Source: Pyropia yezoensis (taxonomy: Eukaryota; Rhodophyta; Bangiophyceae; Bangiales; Bangiaceae). Taken from it: 64,000 nucleotides of DNA. Shown here piece after piece: positions 57,048 to 64,000 of this stretch (positions are counted from its first letter, which is position 1; each line of letters opens with the position of its first letter). The notes under the pieces are model-generated. The model was not told the DNA's origin. It saw only the letters and a list, made by a program, of their open reading frames with translations, and did no database searches. The position numbers and the translations under genes were made by a program. The stretch spans positions 28,428,951-28,492,950 of the forward strand of contig CM020620.1 in the NCBI GenBank assembly GCA_009829735.1. The letters are read 5' to 3'.

Positions 57048-57737
57048 TGTAGTGGTTTTACGTACCTTAGGCGCCTAGCACCCAGAACACACAGAGAATC
57101 GACCCACCAAGAACGCGGGGAGACCGGAGAGATACAGAACCGCCGACCGCCTGGCTGGTTCACGCGGGGATCCGCGACCAGGACGACAGTGTTCAAGCAC
57201 ACGCAAGTCTGTCTTTTTCGAAGGGGGAAGCAACGCGCACCCCAACGCACACTATTACCCTCTCTCACCCGCACCCACCAACCCTCCACACCGGGCCACG
57301 TGCGGGCCAATCAGAACCCTCCAACATGTCCGGAGGGCCCCCTCCCCCACGGATCATCCCTGCCAGCGGGGCAGGAATCTCCAGGATACGGGGGAGAAGA
57401 GCCGCGCCGGACATCAGTGCCAACACTCGAGATCTCCCCAATCTCACAATCACGCAAAATACACAATCAAAATCCAAACCCCAAATGCATCCCATCCCGG
57501 AATATTGACCAATGGCCAATTCCGGTCAGGGGAAAATCCCATACACTGGGAATCCCAAAATGGGCCCCAGAATCAATGGCGACCCGGTCCCATCTCCATA
57601 GGAGGGGACCAATCGGAAGCCAGTAAAATCCCGGGGGGCCAAGTCGGCCCCGTCCTCCTCATTAGGAAGGTGCACGCAGGGGTACCACGCGATCTCTACA
57701 AGGTCCCCCTACGTGGAGGGCCCGTAGGGTCCCTACA
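57048..57737 (-). repeat. 5' LTR of element V
   Basis: 690 bp, paired with 49013-49702 and next to the primer-binding site. Confidence 0.93.
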
Positions 57738-57742
57738 GTGAG
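57738..57742. other. Target-site duplication GTGAG, right
   Basis: Second copy of 49008-49012. Confidence 0.9.
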
Positions 57743-57983
57743 CTGTTCCAAACCTTGGATAAGCCGGAGGGGAAGATGCCAGAGCATCCCCCGCCGCTGG
57801 ACACAGGACACCCAGGTCGACATGACCTCGAGGAGCCACTGGGTAGCGAACATGGCCCACACCAGGTGATCTGGGCTAGCCGTCAACATGACGGAGCCGA
57901 AGTGGTCGAGCAACCGTGGCAGCAACGCCGGGAACCCGTAGGGGACCTCCGCTTGAGGCCACCACTCGGGTTTCTTAGGATAG
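57738..57983 (-). pseudogene. Element IV antisense gene (aORF-IV), 5' part
   Basis: Open minus-strand frame (YGFPALLPRLLDHFG, MFATQWLLEVMSTWVSCVQR, RGMLWHLPLRLIQGL) that runs into the element V insertion and continues in frame at 49012. The segment QRRGMLWHLPLRLIQGL (motif 57767-57799) corresponds to RRQGRLFHLP in aORF-II and RRGGYLYLFP in aORF-III. It is cut on the other side by the LTR of element VI, so its N-terminus is not in the window. Confidence 0.6.
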
Positions 57984-58346
57984 TTGTAGCAATATGGTTG
58001 TCCGTATTGTGACCCTAATATCAGGGGGGCTACTTCTAATCCTTAACTTCCAATTTGAGAGTCCGAACTGGTCACGGTATCTATAAGTTACGTATGACCA
58101 GAGGGACTTGCATCTTGGGGTGGAGGGTAGTTAGTAGTGTCTCCGAGGGTTTATAACGAGGGGGCCGGTGGCGAATCCACCGCCGGCCAAGGAGAACAAC
58201 AAACCCCTCCCATTTGGGCTCCCATCTTGGTCCCGTGGCTTGCGCTCCAAGGACAGCAACCTTGGCCTCCCGGTGACGTTGGTGCCGATCCCCCTTGGTG
58301 AGTGTTCCCTGAGAGTGGACGTGCGACGGATTCCTATTGTGCTACA
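57984..58346 (+). repeat. 5' LTR of element VI
   Basis: 363 bp, TGTAGCA...GCTACA, the inverse orientation of the LTRs of element II with scattered differences. TTTATA at 58150-58155 reads TATAAA on the minus strand. Confidence 0.92.
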
Positions 58347-58347
58347 T

Positions 58348-58365
58348 TGGTGGAGCAGCAGGGGA
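58348..58365 (+). other. Primer-binding site of element VI
   Basis: TGGTGGAGCAGCAGGGGA, one base after the LTR, identical to that of element II. Confidence 0.65.
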
Positions 58366-58571
58366 CGGGTTTCCGTCACCCTTGTGGTGACGCCGTCTTC
58401 GGCCCTGGCACACGGATCGGGATCCGGTCCTTTTCTTGTACTCGTGGTGTTGCGACCTGATCGATTGTGTTGAGTTTTTACCTGTGACTGTGACATACTG
58501 TTACTCTCCCTAATCTACCCCCTCGCTCTCTTATTCGTGGTGATCGTTGCGTCGGTGGACTGATTGTGACT

Positions 58572-60755
58572 ATGTCTACCCCAGAGACGGGGAACGTTCA
58601 AGATGACGGATCGGCGTCGACGCCGATTCCGGAGGTGACTACGGGAACCGGGATCGGGAACCCGATCGATAACATTGAGACGCCAATGCTTTCCGGTGCC
58701 GGATCGACGTTTGGCACGGCTCGGACGGCAGGAGGCGGGGGCCCGCCTCAACTGTCGTCGACCGACCCCACTCCGCCGCCTCCTTCACCAGGGGATTCCC
58801 TGATGGCATCATTGGCCCGCATCGAGGCCCGGTTTTCCGGGCTCGACGCCCGTCAAGATCGGACGGAGGACGCAATGGCAGTGTTGATGTCAACACGGCA
58901 CACGACGGGACCCCGACGTGTTCCTCCCACACCGGTACGGTTCGAACCGGCCGGACTACTTTCGGAGTCCACCAGGGTCAATCCCGGGGTTGCTACTCCT
59001 GGACAACCCCCGGACACAATGGGGTATGGGTCCGACTCGTCGGCAGAGTTGGAACGGAGTCACACGGAGCGATACGCTCGGAGCACCCGAAGCGGACTCC
59101 GCGGACACGACCCGGCGGATACGTACGCCGGGGGAGAGTCGGTTATTGGGGGAGGGGGTACCCTCTCGCAGTACCCCCACGACGAAGGAGGCCAGGCAAC
59201 TCGGGTTCCCGAGGTGCCGACGCCTGAAGTACCATCTTCAGTGGTGGAAGCTATGACCGCGCAGGTAACTGCGAGCCTACTGAAGCGGATGGAGTCCGAT
59301 GAGTTCGCTCATCAACTGGCTAAGCGACTGGATATCCAGGACGCTGACACGGAGATCGTCAACGAGGTCTTCCGGTCAGTTCTTACTCCGGAACGTTATC
59401 GTTTGGAGGACCGCTCTACCACCGTATCGGAATCGATGCGTAATACGTCGCATCGGGCGATCCGCTCTATGCAGACCCTTATGAAGGGAGTCCCTATGTT
59501 CGGAGGGCCGAACGGACGCCCGTTGGCAGTCATCGGCTTCTTGACTAGCTTCAAGGCAGCCGCAGACAAGGCGCTCGTTAACGAGGGGCTGGGCCTGGAG
59601 ATCCTCCCGTTCTTTGTTGATGAACGGGTGCGAGGCATTCTTCGCCAGGCATCCCCGATGCCGGGAATGAGGGTCGCAGCCACCCCCATGGATTACCGTG
59701 GGATATTGAAGGAGCTGCTGAGCAGCTACCTCAGTGAGGACAAGTGCGAGGACCACTATCGGGCCCTTCGCACTGCCACCGCCCAGTCCTGGGAGGATGA
59801 GGAGATGTTTGGACGCCGGATCCAAGAGCTCGACTACGAGCTGGGGAAGCTCCTCGGAGAAGGGGAGCTACGGGCCATCCTGTTCGCAGGAGTACCCAAC
59901 TACGTGCGGATATCCGCACGAGGCGCCAACACGGCACGGACGAACTTCAGTCGACTGACGCACATGTGCAAGTCCCTAGGGGACGCCTACCGGGTTCTAC
60001 ACCCGGAGTGTGCCTTGGCCCCGAAGCCCAAGGGTGAGGGAGGCAAGCCCAGTCTTACCCCGGTACCGAGGCAAGAGAAGGTGGAACGTAAGGCCGCACC
60101 AGTACTGGTGGCGACCGAACATACCCCTATTGGTGAGGATGACCCTGTAGTCGACCAACAGGGCCACCTGTTGCTACCGGCGACGCCGGTGATTGATGAA
60201 CATGGTACGGTAGCGTACATCGCCCCGGCTGGAACCCAGTTCCAGGTCAACGAAGGAACGGGACGGCGCGTCCCGTATGTGCGGACTACGGGGTACTCCC
60301 CGGTGACGGGTAACCCTCACCAACCCTTGCCAACATGGGCGGTGCGCACGGAGGCACCTCCGCAGATTGCGGGCCGACCCAACCGGTTGGGGGAGTCCAT
60401 GTTCCGGTTGACCCAAGGACCCAAGGCCTACCAGGGAGCAGGCACTCGGGCGCCCGAGGGAGGCAACCGTAGCTACGGGGCTACCCCGATGCGAACTCAA
60501 GGGGGGACCGGCACGTCCGGGTGTATGTTGTGTGGGGATCCCCAGCACTGGGTGTCTTCCTGCCCACTCATCCCCGAGGAGTCTCGGCGGGCAGCGGCGC
60601 AACGCAAGGCATCCACCGGGGGGTATCCCGCCCGAGCACCCGGACCCGCACCGGGTAGGCAGCCAGCTCCAGGTGGAGTACTGGCCGTCGAGGGGGCACC
60701 TCCTCAGCCGGATGTCCCGGCGGACAGCACCCTACCAAGGGCGGGAAACGAGTAA
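58572..60755 (+). CDS. gag of element VI
   Basis: Intact 727-aa structural protein that would form the virus-like particle and package element RNA. I start at ATG 58572 (MSTPETGNVQDDGS), about 210 nt after the primer-binding site; a GTG two codons earlier is less likely. The N-terminal ~200 residues are Pro/Thr/Gly-rich. The capsid-like helical part follows (VNEVFRSVLTPERYRL, MKGVPMFGGPNGRPL, ILPFFVDERVRGILRQ, FGRRIQELDYELGKL), then a Pro-rich linker and a CCHC knuckle CMLCGDPQHWVSSCP. It is longer than typical gypsy gag (about 300-500 aa). It ends with TAA only 5 nt before the tandem ATGs of pol. Confidence 0.9.
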   Translation: MSTPETGNVQDDGSASTPIPEVTTGTGIGNPIDNIETPMLSGAGSTFGTARTAGGGGPPQLSSTDPTPPPPSPGDSLMASLARIEARFSGLDARQDRTEDAMAVLMSTRHTTGPRRVPPTPVRFEPAGLLSESTRVNPGVATPGQPPDTMGYGSDSSAELERSHTERYARSTRSGLRGHDPADTYAGGESVIGGGGTLSQYPHDEGGQATRVPEVPTPEVPSSVVEAMTAQVTASLLKRMESDEFAHQLAKRLDIQDADTEIVNEVFRSVLTPERYRLEDRSTTVSESMRNTSHRAIRSMQTLMKGVPMFGGPNGRPLAVIGFLTSFKAAADKALVNEGLGLEILPFFVDERVRGILRQASPMPGMRVAATPMDYRGILKELLSSYLSEDKCEDHYRALRTATAQSWEDEEMFGRRIQELDYELGKLLGEGELRAILFAGVPNYVRISARGANTARTNFSRLTHMCKSLGDAYRVLHPECALAPKPKGEGGKPSLTPVPRQEKVERKAAPVLVATEHTPIGEDDPVVDQQGHLLLPATPVIDEHGTVAYIAPAGTQFQVNEGTGRRVPYVRTTGYSPVTGNPHQPLPTWAVRTEAPPQIAGRPNRLGESMFRLTQGPKAYQGAGTRAPEGGNRSYGATPMRTQGGTGTSGCMLCGDPQHWVSSCPLIPEESRRAAAQRKASTGGYPARAPGPAPGRQPAPGGVLAVEGAPPQPDVPADSTLPRAGNE

Positions 60756-60760
60756 GAGGA

Positions 60761-63700
60761 ATGATGACCGGGGGGCGCTGGGGTTACCCAAGCAAGCCAC
60801 CCCGGAGTACCGCGGGGAAAGCCCCACGGAGAGCGCGGTTGAGCCGACGCCGCATCAACCCCCGGGTACACCTTCCGGCCCCGACGACACGGCGTCAGGG
60901 GATTGATGACCAACCACCAAGGTTGGGAGGAGAGGACGGGAAGCCCCGTCACGTTGAACCAGACAAGGGCCCTGTTCAGGATGCCCGAGCTACACCGGAT
61001 ATCGGTGTAGGACATGTGTTGTTTACCTTGGAGAACTTCAAGGTATCAGCCACACTGGGGGTTGACCCCCAGTCGACACGATCGTACTACCCTGTACTGG
61101 ATACAGGGGCTGGACCCAACCTTATCCGGAAGGATACCCTCCCGGACAAGTGGCTTCCACGAGTCAGAGTGACTCGGGGACCCACCATCAAGGACGCGAA
61201 TGGTCGACTCATTCGTACGACCGCAGCGATGTCGCTGCGGGTTACCATCGGGGATCTCACCACGGAAGTTGACTTCCTGGTATGTGAAACGCTATCGGTG
61301 CCCTGCATACTGGGGTGCACCTTCATCAACGTTCACGTTGATGCAATCCGGCCAGGCCGGAGGACCGTCGAGCTTCAAGAAGCCGACGGGACGAAACGAG
61401 GACACACGGCAATCGTCAGGGACCTGACGCTACAAGGAAGCCACGTTAACGTGGCTGAGGTGTACGCAAGCGTCGAGCCGAAGACACTTCGGTTGGCCAA
61501 GCGAACTCGCTTTGAGCCGTTGTCGGAGACAGTCCTCCCGGTTAACTGCGACCTCGCAGGCATCTGCAGAGTACAGTCCAACCTACGGACGTACAAGCGC
61601 CATGGGTTGACCATGGCCAACGGTCTCATAGACCTCCCAGCAGGAGGGTCGTCCCTCCTAGTGATGGCGAACTATCGCCGTAAGGCAGTCACCCTCCCGA
61701 AGGGAACTATCCTCGGGATTGCCGAACTCTACGAAGGAGATATCCTTACCCCTGATAAGGAAGGTCAAGTGGAACTACTTGAAGTACTGGCGGTCGCCGA
61801 GACCACCGAGCGACAGCAACCCGATGACGGGAAGCCTAACCCATCGGCGGCTCCGGCGGACCTGCCGCCAAAGGACCAAGAGGCCTTGAAGGCACTGGCC
61901 GAGGCTGACCTCGACCACCTTCCCCCTTCGGTAGCCGAAGGGGTACGACGGATGCTCAGAAAGCATGACGTTATGTGGACAGGCTGGGCCTTGGGGACCG
62001 TTGGGGCAACCCAACATCGTATTGACCTGGTACCAGGCGCACGACCCGCCCGCTCACAACCGCACCGAGCGGGACCTATGCAACGAGAGATCGTTGATGG
62101 AGAAGTGAAGAGGATGAGCGAAGCTAAGGTGATCCGACCTTCGATGTCGGAATGGGGTGCCCCAGTCGTTATTGTGCCGAAGAAGGATCAAACCCCTCGG
62201 TTTTGCATCGATTATCGACGCCTCAACTTGGTTACCAAGAAGGACTCATACCCTTTACCAAGGATGGATGAATGCATCGACTCCCTGGGGGAGGCTACGG
62301 TGTTTACCACCATCGACTGCAATGCCGGATACTGGCAGATCCCGGTGGCGGACGAGGATATCCCCAAGACGGCATTCGTCTGTCACAGTGGAGTGTACGA
62401 GTTCCTAAGGATGCCCTTCGGATTGTCCAACGCCCCCGCTACATTCCAGCGGGCTATCGACATCATACTGTCGGGGGTGAAGTGGCGTAACTGCCTAGTG
62501 TATTTCGATGACGTCATCGTCTTCTCGCGTAACATGGATGACCATGTACAACATGTTGACGAGGTACTCACCCTCTTGAGGAACGCCGGGGTAACCCTGC
62601 GTCTGAAGAAGTGCGCCTTCTTCCAACAGACGGTCGAGTATCTGGGCCACCAGATAACCCCTGGTAAACTAGGGGTACTCGAAGCCAATACCCGGGCACT
62701 CCGGGATGCCCGGTTCCCTAACACCCAGACGCAGCTCAAGAGCTTCCTGGGAATGTGCAATGTATACCGACGGTTCGTCAAGGACTTCGCTCGGATAGCT
62801 ACACCGTTAACGGTTCTTACGAGCAGTACCCTGCCCAAGGTACTCCAACCCCCTTCGCCTAGCGAAGAGGAGGCATTCGAGTCGCTGAAGCGAGCCCTAC
62901 TATCCCCACCCGTCCTTGCGTTACCGCACAGACGGGGGACCTTCGTCATCGATGTCGATGCATGCGATACACAAGTGGGATGCACCCTGTTACAGGGAGA
63001 GACGTTGATAGGTACCGACAACGTTATCCCGGACCTACGTCCGGTAGGGTACTTCAGCCGGACACTCAACCCGGCTGAGCGGAACTATAGTGCCACCGAG
63101 CGTGAATGCCTCGGAGTTATATGGGCAGTGCAACTGCTCCGTCCATACCTGGAGGGCTCCAGGATCATCGTGAGGTCCGACCACGAACCCCTACGATGGC
63201 TCCTCAACCTTGGTGACAAGGATTCCGATAGCCATGGGAGGCTAGCCCGATGGAGGCTGAAGATGGCCGAGCACGACTACCGCACGGTGTATAAGGCTGG
63301 GTCAACCCACCACCTCGGAGACGCGTTGTCTCGACTCGACACCCCGAGCGGGGATACCCGCCCGGTGGACGAGGACATCCCGGTGGTACCGGTCTGCATG
63401 GTGGGTAACGCCACCCAAGGTATGGTTGACCATATCATGGCACACCGAGCATGCCCACTGACTCTCGCGGACTTCCGCGAGGCACAAACCAATGACGACG
63501 ACTGTAGACGTCATCGTGCTAACCTCCTGGCCGGTACGGCCGGCATCTTCTCCGAGAACGAAGACGGACTCATATACTGGCGGGCACCCGCCGATGGACG
63601 ACATCAAGTCGTGGTTCCCGTGTCCTTACGGCAAGCCGTCATGAAACGAGAACATGAGAACCCTACAGCCGGACACCCGGGGGGTTCACGTATGTTCGCA

Positions 63701-64000
63701 GCAATGCGAAGGTTCTTCTACTGGCCAGCAATGGCCGTCGACGTGGTCGACCACGTAAGGGGATGCCACCCCTGTGCACGTAACCGCATGAGTCTACATA
63801 GGCGGGCGTCTGCCATGAAGCTATTCCCACCTGATGGGCCCAACGAGCAAGTCGCTATCGACATACTCGGGCCACTTCCGATAACGGAAGAAGGGAACAG
63901 GTACATCCTGGTCATGTCTGACCGCTTCACTAAGCTGTCAAGAGCGGCAGCCATCCCGAATGATACGGCATACACGATCATGAACGCAGTGGTTGACCAC
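60761..64000 (+). CDS. pol of element VI (partial, runs off window)
   Basis: Open frame to the window end, -1 relative to gag, starting at tandem ATGs 60761/60764 just after the gag stop; the frame is open back to 60659, so a -1 shift in a ~97-nt overlap is an alternative. Protease: VLDTGAGPNLI (about 61094) and CILGCTFI. RT: FCIDYRRLN, PFGLSNAPATFQR and a variant active site YFDD (62501-62512), where II has YLDD. RNase H: VIDVDACDTQVG and SDHEPLRWLL. Integrase: HHCC finger (HENPTAGHPGG, CHPCARNRM) and the first DDE Asp in AIDILGPLP. The rest of integrase, the chromodomain and any antisense gene lie beyond 64000. Confidence 0.92.
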   Translation, partial: MMTGGRWGYPSKPPRSTAGKAPRRARLSRRRINPRVHLPAPTTRRQGIDDQPPRLGGEDGKPRHVEPDKGPVQDARATPDIGVGHVLFTLENFKVSATLGVDPQSTRSYYPVLDTGAGPNLIRKDTLPDKWLPRVRVTRGPTIKDANGRLIRTTAAMSLRVTIGDLTTEVDFLVCETLSVPCILGCTFINVHVDAIRPGRRTVELQEADGTKRGHTAIVRDLTLQGSHVNVAEVYASVEPKTLRLAKRTRFEPLSETVLPVNCDLAGICRVQSNLRTYKRHGLTMANGLIDLPAGGSSLLVMANYRRKAVTLPKGTILGIAELYEGDILTPDKEGQVELLEVLAVAETTERQQPDDGKPNPSAAPADLPPKDQEALKALAEADLDHLPPSVAEGVRRMLRKHDVMWTGWALGTVGATQHRIDLVPGARPARSQPHRAGPMQREIVDGEVKRMSEAKVIRPSMSEWGAPVVIVPKKDQTPRFCIDYRRLNLVTKKDSYPLPRMDECIDSLGEATVFTTIDCNAGYWQIPVADEDIPKTAFVCHSGVYEFLRMPFGLSNAPATFQRAIDIILSGVKWRNCLVYFDDVIVFSRNMDDHVQHVDEVLTLLRNAGVTLRLKKCAFFQQTVEYLGHQITPGKLGVLEANTRALRDARFPNTQTQLKSFLGMCNVYRRFVKDFARIATPLTVLTSSTLPKVLQPPSPSEEEAFESLKRALLSPPVLALPHRRGTFVIDVDACDTQVGCTLLQGETLIGTDNVIPDLRPVGYFSRTLNPAERNYSATERECLGVIWAVQLLRPYLEGSRIIVRSDHEPLRWLLNLGDKDSDSHGRLARWRLKMAEHDYRTVYKAGSTHHLGDALSRLDTPSGDTRPVDEDIPVVPVCMVGNATQGMVDHIMAHRACPLTLADFREAQTNDDDCRRHRANLLAGTAGIFSENEDGLIYWRAPADGRHQVVVPVSLRQAVMKREHENPTAGHPGGSRMFAAMRRFFYWPAMAVDVVDHVRGCHPCARNRMSLHRRASAMKLFPPDGPNEQVAIDILGPLPITEEGNRYILVMSDRFTKLSRAAAIPNDTAYTIMNAVVDH

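Larger units (their letters stand above)
49013..57737 (-). mobile_element. Element V: complete Ty3/gypsy chromovirus inside element IV
   Basis: 8,725 bp with 690-bp LTRs (TGTAGTGG...CCCTACA) and a GTGAG duplication. Minus-strand order: 5' LTR 57048-57737, primer-binding site, gag, pol with chromodomain, a short remnant of the antisense gene, 3' LTR 49013-49702. One stop in gag and one in pol are the only coding defects I see. Removal restores the antisense gene of IV in frame. Confidence 0.93.
41300..57983 (+). mobile_element. Element IV: Ty3/gypsy chromovirus split by element V
   Basis: Plus-strand order: LTR (start about 41300, end 41770), primer-binding site, gag, pol with chromodomain, then an antisense gene. 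The antisense gene is interrupted at 49012/57738 by element V (TSD GTGAG) and then cut at 57983 by the LTR of element VI; the 3' LTR is not in the window. All three genes carry in-frame stops, so it is older than II, V and VI. Its pol is closer in wording to V than to II/VI. Confidence 0.8.
57984..64000 (+). mobile_element. Element VI: Ty3/gypsy chromovirus, close relative of II, runs off window
   Basis: 5' LTR (57984-58346), primer-binding site, intact gag and an open pol frame to the last base. LTR length and proteins match element II closely. It has no stop in the part seen and keeps the protease that II lost, so it is the best candidate here for an active element. The preceding 5 bp are ATAGT; the other end is outside the window. 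Confidence 0.92.

Overview
The window looks like nuclear DNA of a GC-rich alga. My best guess is a bangiophyte red alga (Porphyra/Pyropia-like), because genes are dense, have one or no short intron, use extremely GC-biased codons and are broken by long C or G runs, next to nested Ty3/gypsy chromoviruses. This rests on style and gene content, not on a marker gene, so a GC-rich green alga or another protist remains possible.

Layout. 1-6.7 kb is less GC-rich and holds no gene I can support, only a strongly diverged repeat pair. 6.8-22.9 kb is a host gene block: OST48/DDOST (+), a bacterial-type RNase P protein (RnpA-like, +), WDR70 (-, convergent with the previous gene), a 1,982-aa armadillo-like protein (-) and a small secreted Cys-rich protein (-). 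Several of these reading frames slip at C or G homopolymers, which may be assembly error.

23.2-64 kb is a nest of retroelements. In order: a 5' remnant (element VII, +); a 5'-truncated gypsy element (III, -); a pogo/Tigger-like DDE transposase gene split in two by a complete 10.5-kb gypsy element (II, -, 29186-39696, TSD CGCAT); an unidentified broken coding region; a gypsy element (IV, +, from about 41.3 kb), itself split by a complete 8.7-kb gypsy element (V, -, 49013-57737, TSD GTGAG) and then cut by another gypsy element (VI, +, from 57984 to the window end). VI is a close relative of II and looks intact as far as it can be read.

The main discovery candidate is an extra protein gene in these elements, placed between pol and the 3' LTR and read in the opposite direction to gag-pol. 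It is open in II (815 aa), broken by two stops in III, split by V in IV, and reduced to an N-terminal remnant in V. The proteins of II, III and IV share a core pattern (RRxGxL-aromatic-x-x-P, then a hydrophobic/basic helix-like stretch), although their gag-pol genes belong to clearly different sublineages. In II the 3' LTR carries a TATAAA pointing at this gene, and the gap between the two convergent genes holds four perfectly spaced 24-bp repeats, each with a CTTAG-N4-CTAAG palindrome.
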